This document shows, one piece after another, positions 33,639 through 42,358 of a stretch of 63,316 nt of DNA. Each line of letters opens with the position of its first letter. Within the stretch, counting starts at the first letter, position 1. The notes below the pieces were generated by a model. The model was not told the origin of the DNA. It saw only the letters and a list, made by a program, of their open reading frames with translations, and did not search any database. Made by a program: the position numbers and the translations under genes. This DNA comes from Bacteroidales bacterium (lineage in GTDB: Bacteria; Bacteroidota; Bacteroidia; Bacteroidales; UBA932): positions 1 through 63,316 of the forward strand of contig JAFUGJ010000063.1 in NCBI GenBank assembly GCA_017469425.1, given 5' to 3'.

Positions 33639-33800
33639 ATGAGTCAGATTGAAAAGCAATTGCGCAAAGGGGAGTACTCCTCCCCTGAGTGCGGCCTGCT
33701 CGGGGCATCCCTGTGCAAGCCTGTTCTTACCGGGTCCGATTACGGAGATCCCGGTCACGCCGGCGCCGATCCGGACATTATGGATATTATTGACTTGTAA
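33639..33800 (+). CDS. Small ORF, 53 residues, acidic C-terminus
   Basis: An intact small ORF lying between the two paralogous lipoprotein genes. It starts one base after the upstream stop and ends 12 bases before the downstream start. It reads MSQIEKQLRKGEYSSPECGL at the N-terminus, has two cysteines (18 and 26), and ends in a Gly/Asp-rich stretch, DPDIMDIIDL. There is no signal peptide or membrane helix. The pattern of a short polar head and an acidic tail recalls small unannotated proteins that often sit beside Bacteroidales surface lipoprotein genes, but I do not recognise a named family. Coding status is inferred from its fit into the operon. Confidence 0.5.
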   Translation: MSQIEKQLRKGEYSSPECGLLGASLCKPVLTGSDYGDPGHAGADPDIMDIIDL

Positions 33801-33812
33801 CCACCGGACAAT

Positions 33813-36098
33813 ATGAGACAGACAATCAAATTCGTGGTGCTTGCCGCAGCAGCTGCAGCAGCATCCCTCTCCTGCACAAAGGAAATCACTCCCGCTGCAG
33901 AGTCCGGCCTGATTGAGGTTACCATCGTGGCCGGTGTCGGCACCAAAACCGCCATCCAGGACGGAACTGACAAGACCATGGTCTGGAAAGACGGCGATGC
34001 CATCGGTGTGAGCGACGGAACCGCCAATGTCAAATTCGATGAAACCGATGTCACCGGGGTTTCGGCAAGCGCCACCTTCTCCGGCACCGTTCCCGCTGCA
34101 GGACAGTATTATGCATACTATCCTTACAGCGCTGCGGGTGCATCCGGGATAAGCATCCCTGCCGACCAGACGGTAAGCTCGGTCTATTCCTTCGACCCTG
34201 CTGCCGACCTGCTCGTTTCCAAGCCCTTCACGGTGAGCGGAACAAGCGTAACCGTAAATGACCTCGAATTCAAGCGCCTGGGTGCTTTCATCAAGGTTAT
34301 CGCCCTTGACGGCACCACCGGGAGCGTCCTTTCCGGAAAGACATTCAGCAGCATGAGCATCACTGCCGCAAGCGACCTTGTGGGTACGGTGGCGATTGAC
34401 CTCGGTGCACAGGCTTTGGGAAGCGTGAGCGAGGGGAGCAAAACCGTTACCGCAAACCTCCCGGCCGACAGCTATTCCGTAGGGTCGGAAGGCGGAGTTT
34501 TCTTCGGAATCCTTCCCCAGAGCTTTGCTTCGGGTGCTACCCTTGAAATCAAGGCTGTAACGAGCGGAGTGCCTCTTGCAAAGACGGTTACCCTTCCGGA
34601 TGCAGTAGAACTCAAGGCCGGGCGTATTCTTCCCCTGAGGGTGACATTTACCGACGCCGACATCGACATCGAAATAAAGAATGTCGCCATCACCGCTGCC
34701 GTCAATTCCAAGAAGGTGTTCTGGTCTGATGCGACCGTCACCTGGACCGATGTGGAAGGAGTCACTTCCTACAACATGCTTCTGGACGGTGTGAAGGTGG
34801 GAACCGTGGATGCCGGCGTTCAGACCTATACATTCACCGGACTTTCCTGCGGTACGGATTATGTCCTGAATGTGGAAGCCGGAACTCCCGGTTATGAAGG
34901 AAAGAGCGATAATATCAACATTACCACGGCAACCGTCACCAAGAATACCGACAATGTCGGCCCCACCCATGTGAGCTTTGCCATTCAGGATGTGACAGGA
35001 GGCGGCACAACCGCAAACAAGCGTGCCTGCGCCTTCCAGCTGTCCACCACGCAGGATGAGACCGGCCTGGTTTATGACATATATAACTTCGACGGCACTC
35101 TTACGGACAACAGCACGACTCCTTACTCCACTTCATCATGGCTTGGCAAGACAAGCAATAAGGCCGTAGGAATCCCGCTTAACATTTCGTTGGGTAAACT
35201 GAATCCCGCAACCACTTATTATTTCCGCGTAAAGACCGTGGCAAGTTACACGCTTTACGCTCCGGTAAGTGCCAAAAACCAGACCGTAACTGCCACCAAC
35301 GGCGGGTCCGAGTGGTCGGAATGGATTGCAGTCACCACCGAACCGGCCCATGTCGCCGCCTCCAATGAAGTGATTTACGGCGGATTCGACGCGCTGAGTT
35401 TCAACGGTGACTTCCTGAATGAAGCGTGCGGAACCTTCCCGTATGTTTCTGAAACCCAGAAAATGTACGGCACTTACGGTGATACTTCCGCCGAAGAGTC
35501 GGTGCGTTCGATTGTGAGCTGGCCCTGGACCGGAGCATGGCGTGTCACGAACTTCTCCGGACCAATCAAGGTATTCGGATGGAACATTGCCGACAGGGCA
35601 GACTATGTGGACGGGAACGCTACCGTTAATAGCTATGAGAACCTTGTGTTCAACGATGCAGCCGGTGACATGAAGGGATGGTTCGTCTCGTCGGACTTCT
35701 GCCCTGCCATGGGAACGATCATGAACCGTACCACCATTGCTGCAGGCGGTCACTATGTGGCAACTCCCGCCCTGACTTCTCCGCTTCTGACTTCTTCCCT
35801 CAAAGACTGTACCCTCTCGTTCAAGGCATGCCGCCTTACTACTGGCAAGCCAAGCGGAGAAGGGAATACGGTGGTGATACAGATTTGCCGCGACGGCAGT
35901 TTTGTTGATGTCGAGACCAAAACGCTTCCGAGCGACATTTTCCTTCCTGCAAAAGTCGATGACAAAAACAACAATGTCGATTACAAGTTCACCGATTTCA
36001 GCGCAGACCTTCAGCTCAAGAGCGGAGATTCCGTCATGATCAAGAGCGGAGCCAACACCCGTTTTGTAATCGATGAAATCAAGATTGTGGTAAAGTAG
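33813..36098 (+). CDS. Fimbrillin-like surface lipoprotein sharing its C-terminal half with the 31055 protein
   Basis: A 761-residue lipoprotein (signal ends ASLSCTKE). Residues ~25-280 have fimbrillin-family features: GTKTAIQDGTDKTMVWKDGD, YAYYPYSAAGASG, VNDLEFKRLGAFIKVIA, GGVFFGILPQ. Residues 291-761 are an Fn3-like domain followed by a long beta-rich region nearly collinear with the 31055 protein. The two proteins may present the same C-terminal binding module on different anchoring bases. No enzyme motif is seen. Confidence 0.78.
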   Translation: MRQTIKFVVLAAAAAAASLSCTKEITPAAESGLIEVTIVAGVGTKTAIQDGTDKTMVWKDGDAIGVSDGTANVKFDETDVTGVSASATFSGTVPAAGQYYAYYPYSAAGASGISIPADQTVSSVYSFDPAADLLVSKPFTVSGTSVTVNDLEFKRLGAFIKVIALDGTTGSVLSGKTFSSMSITAASDLVGTVAIDLGAQALGSVSEGSKTVTANLPADSYSVGSEGGVFFGILPQSFASGATLEIKAVTSGVPLAKTVTLPDAVELKAGRILPLRVTFTDADIDIEIKNVAITAAVNSKKVFWSDATVTWTDVEGVTSYNMLLDGVKVGTVDAGVQTYTFTGLSCGTDYVLNVEAGTPGYEGKSDNINITTATVTKNTDNVGPTHVSFAIQDVTGGGTTANKRACAFQLSTTQDETGLVYDIYNFDGTLTDNSTTPYSTSSWLGKTSNKAVGIPLNISLGKLNPATTYYFRVKTVASYTLYAPVSAKNQTVTATNGGSEWSEWIAVTTEPAHVAASNEVIYGGFDALSFNGDFLNEACGTFPYVSETQKMYGTYGDTSAEESVRSIVSWPWTGAWRVTNFSGPIKVFGWNIADRADYVDGNATVNSYENLVFNDAAGDMKGWFVSSDFCPAMGTIMNRTTIAAGGHYVATPALTSPLLTSSLKDCTLSFKACRLTTGKPSGEGNTVVIQICRDGSFVDVETKTLPSDIFLPAKVDDKNNNVDYKFTDFSADLQLKSGDSVMIKSGANTRFVIDEIKIVVK
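34683..36098 (+). repeat. Second copy of duplicated ~470-residue C-terminal module
   Basis: Encodes residues 291-761 of the 33813 gene and pairs with 32228-33637. Differences are scattered and frame-preserving, and mostly conservative (Ile/Val, Ser/Thr), which points to an old duplication under selection rather than recent copying. Confidence 0.9.
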
Positions 36099-36101
36099 GG
36101 C

Positions 36102-37073
36102 ATGCATAACGGAATCCTTAAAATCATGCTCATCTTCTGGATGCTTCTTCCGGCCTGCGGGCCGGAAGAAGTCTCCGGGAAGAACAACGGAACGAAGGCA
36201 ACCCACACTTATACCGGTGAAAAGGTGTACCTGGGGGATGTTCCGGCGGAGGAGTTCGGTTACAGCGTATCTTATATCAATATCCCCGGTATCGGTTCCA
36301 TGAACGGCAACTCCGGACAGGGCTTTACCGCATACGGGAATGTCGGATTCTTCTTTTACGATACCGGAGTGTGCCGCACCCTCGACCTCGAAAAGAAGAC
36401 GATAATTGCCGAATTCGCTCTCCCCGAACCGGTGTTCAACAAGAAGAACCACGCCGGTCAGGCCAACTTCGGCACCGAAAGGGTGGATCCTTCGGATGAG
36501 TTTCCGGTGCTTTACCTCTCCTCGTACAAGGAGAATGTATGCTTCGTGCTCCGCATGCGCAGGGACGGTGCGGAACTCGTGCAGCGCATATACCTTACCG
36601 ACGGGGTGAAAACCAACGGCAAGTACCGCCTTCTCGATGCCCAGGCTTTCTTCCCCGACGGGGAGAAAATGGTCATCAAGATGGGCGGGGTGGACCCTGA
36701 CGGGGTTAAGTACAAGTATTGGGAAGTGTATGAGATGCCTGCCCTTTCCATGGGAGAAGAGTATTATCTTTTCAGTGAAAAGAAGAGCGGGCATTTCTAC
36801 CTGCGAACCGTTCCCGGAATGGCGGACGGAGGCCACAACTACTACAATGCCGGGTGTGCGAAAGACGGCAGGATTTATGTGCTGGCGGGCTTCAAAGGAG
36901 CCCTTCAGCGCTTGCTTGTCATCGACTACTATGCCGCGAGAATCGTCACCGATATCCATTGGACGGAGGAGGCGATGATTTCCCGCGAGCAGGAGCAGTG
37001 CACAATCTGGAACGGAAAACTGCTTATTAATTATAACGGAGCGGATTACCTCGCCTGCGTAGAATTCCATTAG
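36102..37073 (+). CDS. Unrecognised surface lipoprotein, beta-rich (possible beta-propeller)
   Basis: A 323-residue lipoprotein (signal ends LLPACGPEE). I do not recognise the family. After a short Asn/Thr-rich linker the sequence is a series of alternating beta-strand and turn segments (YGNVGFFFYDTGVCRTLDLE, PVLYLSSYKENVCFVLRMRR, GRIYVLAGFKGALQRLLVID) that recall beta-propeller blades. It starts three bases after the preceding stop, and the next gene starts one base after its end, so it belongs to the operon. Function unknown. Confidence 0.65.
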   Translation: MHNGILKIMLIFWMLLPACGPEEVSGKNNGTKATHTYTGEKVYLGDVPAEEFGYSVSYINIPGIGSMNGNSGQGFTAYGNVGFFFYDTGVCRTLDLEKKTIIAEFALPEPVFNKKNHAGQANFGTERVDPSDEFPVLYLSSYKENVCFVLRMRRDGAELVQRIYLTDGVKTNGKYRLLDAQAFFPDGEKMVIKMGGVDPDGVKYKYWEVYEMPALSMGEEYYLFSEKKSGHFYLRTVPGMADGGHNYYNAGCAKDGRIYVLAGFKGALQRLLVIDYYAARIVTDIHWTEEAMISREQEQCTIWNGKLLINYNGADYLACVEFH

Positions 37074-37074
37074 G

Positions 37075-39003
37075 ATGACAGGACGCTTGTTTGGAATATT
37101 GGCAGCATTTATTCTCGCAGCGGCATGCAACTCAGGGAACAACGGGGAGCCCGTACCTTCTCCTGATGCTGATGCGGCGGACATCCTCTTTGAGTCGGAG
37201 AACTGGCCGTTGGGAGAATCCGCAATCAAACTGTCCATGAATTATGGCGAGCCTGTTTATGCAAGCGCGAAGTTGAAGGACGGGGCTGGTGCGGCTGAGT
37301 TTCAGGCAAGATTCAGTCGGGGAGATGCTTCCGGATATGTCTTTTATGCCGTCGGCCCTGCTGCTTCGCTGCTCTCGGCTGATGCTGCGGCGGAATCTTT
37401 TACGGTAAATATCCCCCCTTCCCAGAGCGGAACCGTGCAGATACTTGCGGCTGTATCCTCCCCATACGGCATTTTCCCAAAAGAGGCGGTGCTGAATTTC
37501 GGACATCTTACAGCTTATGGAAAGCTCGTCCTTTCCGGTCTGCCTGAAGGGGCGAACCCTTTATCTGTAAAAATTGCTTCACCCCGGCCCCTTGCCGGAA
37601 GGTGGATCTGGAAGCCCGGATCCGGCGGACTGTCGGAGCCCGTGGAGGGAACATCCGGCAGCATTAATGTGAACCGCAATGCGGAAGGGGAATTCGTTTT
37701 TGCATGTGCACCCGTGGATTTGAGCGGAAGCGAACTGTCAGTGACCTTGAATATGTCCGGTGAACCTGTTTCCAAGACATTCACGCTCCCTGAATCAACG
37801 GTCCTGAATGCAGGAAACACCACTTTGATTCCGCTGGATTTCGGTGTTGAGCCCGGTCCTGAGCCGGAAACGAACAAGTGGATTGCGAAGAACGCCCTTA
37901 CGGAATACTCAATTGTGGGTGCCTCGTGGCTGTCTTCCGACAATGAAGATTTCATATCCGATTTAAAAACTGCTACCGGTGCTGCATTTGCAACATTGAC
38001 CCTTCCACAACGAGGAGAGAAGGAGATACTTATCGGCTGTGCTGCTGATTCGGATGTTTTTGCGGACATGCTCCGGAACATCAAATATGGCTACAGCATC
38101 GCCTTTGCGGGAGACGACCTCGTGATTGCAGGTACCGACCATAACTGGACCGTGCTTGCCATGGAGGCTTTCGGGCGGGAGGCCCTTTCGAAAGCTGACG
38201 GGCAGGAATTGTGCCTGGATTCGGCGTTTGGCATTTCCGAATCAGTCGAAGATCCTGAAATGATAGCGCGCCTGCTGAAGGCCGACAAGGCGTTCACGGT
38301 TTCCGCAGAGCTGGTGGGAAGCTGCGAAGGCAGCGGAACCATGAAAGTGGCTCAGGGAGCGGCTTCCGACGGACAGTATGTGTATTTTGTGATGCGTGAT
38401 TCCAACGACACCCAGGCCATTGTATTCAAAGCCACACTGGACACTTTCGAGCTGGTGGGCAGATCCGCCGTGTTCCAGGGATACCACTGCAACGACATGA
38501 CCTTCGATACTGCCCATGACAGGGCTCTCGTGGTGCATGGTACGGGCGATTCCAAGGGTCTTACCGCAGTGGACGGCAGCACTTTGCAGTTGAGTACGAT
38601 AAAAACTTCAATCGGGATAGGAGGAATGACCTACAGCCCTTCCCGCAACCAGTACGGTATCACGCAGAGCGGCAGCAAGTATGTGCTGGCAGACGAGTCC
38701 TTCCGGCAGATTCGTGATATTGGCCGCTACACCAGGGATGCCGAAGGGTCTAAAGACTATACCGCGCAGGGAATGGGCAGCGACGAGAGTTTCGTTTACT
38801 TCCCCATGAGCGGCAAATCCGACAATATTCTTGTGGTGTACGGATGGAACGGTGTTTTCAAGGCTACCATCCATGTGCCCGTAAAGATTGAATCCGAAAG
38901 CATGTTTTATGCCGCCGGCAACTACTATATGATGTTCGACGGCAGTTCGCATTATGCGTTCCTGTATAAAATAACGCCCGAGATTCATTACAATATCGAG
39001 TAA
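37075..39003 (+). CDS. Unrecognised large surface lipoprotein with propeller-like C-terminus
   Basis: A 642-residue lipoprotein (signal ends LAAACNSG). Residues ~25-270 are beta-rich and fimbrillin-like. A middle part (about 275-375; KEILIGCAADSDVF, LVIAGTDHNWTVLAMEAFG) resembles the small alpha/beta domain that precedes catalytic barrels in GH20- and GH67-type proteins, but no barrel follows. Residues ~395-642 are repeated strand-turn units (DGQYVYFVMRDSNDTQAIVF, MGSDESFVYFPMSGKSDNIL) like a beta-propeller. A binding or scaffold function is likelier than catalysis. The assignment is weak. Confidence 0.6.
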   Translation: MTGRLFGILAAFILAAACNSGNNGEPVPSPDADAADILFESENWPLGESAIKLSMNYGEPVYASAKLKDGAGAAEFQARFSRGDASGYVFYAVGPAASLLSADAAAESFTVNIPPSQSGTVQILAAVSSPYGIFPKEAVLNFGHLTAYGKLVLSGLPEGANPLSVKIASPRPLAGRWIWKPGSGGLSEPVEGTSGSINVNRNAEGEFVFACAPVDLSGSELSVTLNMSGEPVSKTFTLPESTVLNAGNTTLIPLDFGVEPGPEPETNKWIAKNALTEYSIVGASWLSSDNEDFISDLKTATGAAFATLTLPQRGEKEILIGCAADSDVFADMLRNIKYGYSIAFAGDDLVIAGTDHNWTVLAMEAFGREALSKADGQELCLDSAFGISESVEDPEMIARLLKADKAFTVSAELVGSCEGSGTMKVAQGAASDGQYVYFVMRDSNDTQAIVFKATLDTFELVGRSAVFQGYHCNDMTFDTAHDRALVVHGTGDSKGLTAVDGSTLQLSTIKTSIGIGGMTYSPSRNQYGITQSGSKYVLADESFRQIRDIGRYTRDAEGSKDYTAQGMGSDESFVYFPMSGKSDNILVVYGWNGVFKATIHVPVKIESESMFYAAGNYYMMFDGSSHYAFLYKITPEIHYNIE

Positions 39004-39017
39004 CTTTAAATTGATAA

Positions 39018-40880
39018 ATGAAAGCCGGAAGGTTTTTGAATTTGGCTGCGATGGCACTGTCGCTGCTTGCCTGCAATGCACCCGTTCTCGTTGAGGCAGA
39101 GGCTTTTGACTCTGCGGGAGGATGGGTGACGGACCAGCAGTCGATGGATGTGCTGGGGTCTGCATACCTGCTTGCCCACGGGTTTGGAAATCCCGTGGAA
39201 GATGCCACTTGCGCCTTGCCTTTGGAGGCAGGACGCTGGCATGTTTATGCGCTTACCCATAACTGGACTTCACCATGGTTCGACGGGGAAGGTCCGGGGG
39301 CGTTCTGCGTAATTGCGGACGGCGATACGCTTGTTTCTCCCCTTGGCACCGAAGGCAAGGGATGGGAATGGCAGTACGCCGGGAGATTTACGCATAAGGA
39401 AGGACCGGCATCACTGCGCCTGCATGACCTTAGTGGTTTCGACGGGCGATGCGATGCCCTGCTCCTGAGCAGGAGCCGCCTTCGTGGAAGGCGGCTGCCG
39501 TCCTCTGCGGACGGCCTGCATCGCCTGCGCCTCCGCCTGAATCCGTCGTACGATACGCCGGTGAAGCGCGATACAGTTGATTTTGCTGTTGTGGGAGGTG
39601 GAATTGCCGGAATGTGCGCGGCCCTTGCTGCCGCAAGGCAGGGCCTGAAAGTGGCCCTTATCCACGACCGCCCTGTGCTCGGCGGCAACAATTCTGCCGA
39701 AGTCCGGGTGCATCTTGGAGGCCGTATCAGCCTCGATCCGTACCCTCAATTGGGCAATCTTATAAAGGAATTCGGCCATGAAAAATGCACAAATGCCGCT
39801 CCTGCCGAGTGTTATGCCGATGACAAAAAGGCTGATGTGATTGCTGCCGAAAAGGGGATTGCCCTGTACGCCCCTTATCATGCGGTGCGAAGTGACACGG
39901 CTCCCGACGGACGGATTCTGCGGGTCTATGCGCGCAACATCAGCACCGGCGAGCTGCTTTGTGTCGAGGCACCCCTGTTTGCTGATTGCACCGGAGACGG
40001 GAGCCTCGGAGTTATGTCCGGCGCCGACTGGCGTGCCGGTCGGGAATCGCAACAGGAGTTTGGTGAGCCCATGGCGCCCGACACTGCCGACACCAGGCAG
40101 AGCGGCGCTTCAGTGTTGTGGTATTCCGAGGCGGCGGATTCTCCCCAGTCCTTCCCGGAATTCGATTATGGCTTCGGCATAAACGAAGAGAATGTAGCCC
40201 CGGAAGAACGCAGTAACTGGACCTGGGAAACCGGCCTGGACGCCGACATGATTAACGATGTGGAGCGTATACGGGATTATTCCCTCTATGCCATCTACTC
40301 CAACTGGTCCTTTCTGAAAAACCATTACTCGGGCAGGCAGGCTTACTCCAACCGGAAGCTTGAGTGGGTTGCCTACATCGCGGGAAAACGCGAGTCGCGC
40401 CGCCTCATGGGGCCGCACATTCTTACCGAAAGGGACATGACCACGCCAGTCATCTATCCCGACGGTACGGCCAGCGCTTCATGGTCGATAGACCTGCATC
40501 TGCCGGACACCCTGAATTCCCGCCATTTCCCTGGAAGGGAGTTCCGCTCGACGGCGGTCCATACATACATCGAACCCTATCCTATCCCGTTCCGCTGCCT
40601 TTATTCGCGCAATGTGTCCAATCTCATGATGGCCGGACGCGATATCAGCGCCACCCATGTCGCCCTTGGCTCGGTGCGCGTCATCCGTACCTGCGGCATG
40701 ATGGGAGAGGTTGTAGGGCTTGCCGCCTCGGTGTGCCGTCACCACGATGCCCTTCCCTCCGATATCCTGCCTCTGTATTGGCCGGAGCTGGACTCCCTGA
40801 TGCGCGAAGGCGCAGGGGAAAAGGGGCTCCCGAATAATCAGGATTTCTGTATACATGGTTGTTATCCACCTGTAAATTAA
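39018..40880 (+). CDS. Exported FAD-dependent oxidoreductase with N-terminal carbohydrate-binding-like domain
   Basis: A 620-residue protein with a lipoprotein-type signal (LSLLACNA). Residues ~25-155 form a beta-sandwich of CBM35/galactose-binding type (VLVEAEAFDSAGGWV; LRLHDLSGFDGRCDALLLSR). Residues ~187 onward are a flavoprotein of the FAD_oxidored (PF12831) kind. The dinucleotide motif GGGIAG is at 193-198, and ADCTGDGSLG, the KRESRRLMG segment and the C-terminal NLMMAGRDISATHVALGSVR complete it. The substrate is unknown. The binding domain suggests a glycan or glycoside. Together with the next gene it forms the unusual oxidative end of the locus. Confidence 0.85.
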   Translation: MKAGRFLNLAAMALSLLACNAPVLVEAEAFDSAGGWVTDQQSMDVLGSAYLLAHGFGNPVEDATCALPLEAGRWHVYALTHNWTSPWFDGEGPGAFCVIADGDTLVSPLGTEGKGWEWQYAGRFTHKEGPASLRLHDLSGFDGRCDALLLSRSRLRGRRLPSSADGLHRLRLRLNPSYDTPVKRDTVDFAVVGGGIAGMCAALAAARQGLKVALIHDRPVLGGNNSAEVRVHLGGRISLDPYPQLGNLIKEFGHEKCTNAAPAECYADDKKADVIAAEKGIALYAPYHAVRSDTAPDGRILRVYARNISTGELLCVEAPLFADCTGDGSLGVMSGADWRAGRESQQEFGEPMAPDTADTRQSGASVLWYSEAADSPQSFPEFDYGFGINEENVAPEERSNWTWETGLDADMINDVERIRDYSLYAIYSNWSFLKNHYSGRQAYSNRKLEWVAYIAGKRESRRLMGPHILTERDMTTPVIYPDGTASASWSIDLHLPDTLNSRHFPGREFRSTAVHTYIEPYPIPFRCLYSRNVSNLMMAGRDISATHVALGSVRVIRTCGMMGEVVGLAASVCRHHDALPSDILPLYWPELDSLMREGAGEKGLPNNQDFCIHGCYPPVN

Positions 40881-40886
40881 TACTTT

Positions 40887-42353
40887 ATGAATAGAAGAGA
40901 ATTCTTTTCAACCGCTGGCACTATTGCTGCCGCAGGCGCAGTGTCTTCGCTCCCTTTTGCATGTTCGGACGCCCGCAGCTTTCACTCTCGGGCGAAAAAT
41001 GCTTATAAAACAACCCTGCTGGTGGTGGGAGGCGGTCCTTCGGGGGTATGCGCTGCCGTGAGTGCTGCCAGGCTCGGAATCGAAACGATGCTGATTGACA
41101 ATGGCAACTGCCTCGGAGGAATGGGAACCAAGGGCCTTGTGGGGCCTTTCATGACCTGTTACGACGCCAGCGGCACCGAGATGATCATCCGTGGTCTGTT
41201 CGAAGAGGTGGTGGAGAGGCTGATTGCAAAAGGCGGTGCAATCCATCCGTCCGAAATCCATCAGGGAACCGAATTTACGGCGTGGATCAGCGAAGGCCAC
41301 GAACACTGCACTCCTTTTGATGCGGAGTTGCTGAAGGTGGTTTACGACGAGATGTGCGCCGAGGCAGGAGTTAAGGTGCTGTACCATGCTTCTTTCCTGG
41401 AGCCGGTGATGAAAGGCAGCAGGATTGTGGGCGCCGTGCTGCTTACTCCTTCGGGTGTCGAGGCAGTGGAAGCCGGAATGGTAATAGATGCGACCGGAGA
41501 CGGAACGGTGGCTTATCGGGCCGGGGCGCCCGCGGTTTTCGGGGATCCCGACTCCGGAAGGGTGCAGCCCGCTTCTCTCTTTTTCAGGATGAACAATATA
41601 GACACCGATGCGCTGATTGCCGAGGTGGTGCCGCATCTGCCGGAGTTCCGGCGTGTGAACGGGGTCAGCTACCGATGCCTGCATTGGAGGGTTGCCGAAG
41701 CCGAGGCCGCAGGGGAGTGGGATCTTGCGCGCAAGTCGGTGAATATCTGGCGCAGCGTAGAAAAAGACCAGTGGGTTGCCAACTGCACCCGCATCCATAA
41801 TGTGGACGCTACCAATGCGCAGAGCCTGACCGATGCCGAGATTGAAGGACGCAGGCAGGTGCAGGAACTGATGCACTTCTTCCATAAGTATGTTCCCGGC
41901 TGTGAGAAAGCTACCCTGATGGGCACCGGCTCAACCATGGGAATACGGGAATCCCGCCATATCCATGGTGACTTTGTGCTGCCGGTGCAGGACCTTATCG
42001 ACGGTGTTATCCCTGAGGATACCATTTTGCTTTCGGCAAATTCCATTGATGTGCACGGGGCCATGGGCGGACCTGCAGGGGGATTGTATATGCCTATTAA
42101 AAAAGATATGTACGGTGTTCCTTACCGTTGCCTGCTTCCTGCAAATGTAAGCGGACTGCTGCTCACCGGACGCTGCATTTCGGCGGAATCCGCCGCTGCC
42201 GGTGCGATAAGGGTGATGCCTCCGGCAATGGCTCTGGGTCAGGCTGCGGGTACTGCCGCTGCCCTCTGCCTGCAGCGCGGTTGCAATCCGGATACTCTGG
42301 ATTATGCCGACCTGCGCGCAGCCCTTGTGCGTGCCGGTGCGTTCCTTGGTTGA
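40887..42353 (+). CDS. Tat-exported FAD-dependent oxidoreductase
   Basis: A 488-residue flavoprotein. The N-terminus MNRREFFSTAG is a twin-arginine signal, and LPFACSD further on may be a lipobox, so it is probably folded with FAD in the cytoplasm and then exported. GGGPSG at 48-53 binds the ADP part of FAD. VIDATGDGTVAYRAGAP and a C-terminal LLLTGRCISAESAAAGAIRV segment place it in the PF12831 group, but it is only distantly related to its neighbour. It starts six bases after the preceding gene. No cytochrome or other electron acceptor is encoded nearby. Confidence 0.87.
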   Translation: MNRREFFSTAGTIAAAGAVSSLPFACSDARSFHSRAKNAYKTTLLVVGGGPSGVCAAVSAARLGIETMLIDNGNCLGGMGTKGLVGPFMTCYDASGTEMIIRGLFEEVVERLIAKGGAIHPSEIHQGTEFTAWISEGHEHCTPFDAELLKVVYDEMCAEAGVKVLYHASFLEPVMKGSRIVGAVLLTPSGVEAVEAGMVIDATGDGTVAYRAGAPAVFGDPDSGRVQPASLFFRMNNIDTDALIAEVVPHLPEFRRVNGVSYRCLHWRVAEAEAAGEWDLARKSVNIWRSVEKDQWVANCTRIHNVDATNAQSLTDAEIEGRRQVQELMHFFHKYVPGCEKATLMGTGSTMGIRESRHIHGDFVLPVQDLIDGVIPEDTILLSANSIDVHGAMGGPAGGLYMPIKKDMYGVPYRCLLPANVSGLLLTGRCISAESAAAGAIRVMPPAMALGQAAGTAAALCLQRGCNPDTLDYADLRAALVRAGAFLG

Positions 42354-42358
42354 AGTGC

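Noticed and set aside
35136-37238. Minus-strand 700-codon frame opposite the 33813 and 36102 genes
   Set aside because: It spans two genes with clear lipoprotein signals on the other strand; repetitive low-complexity translation.
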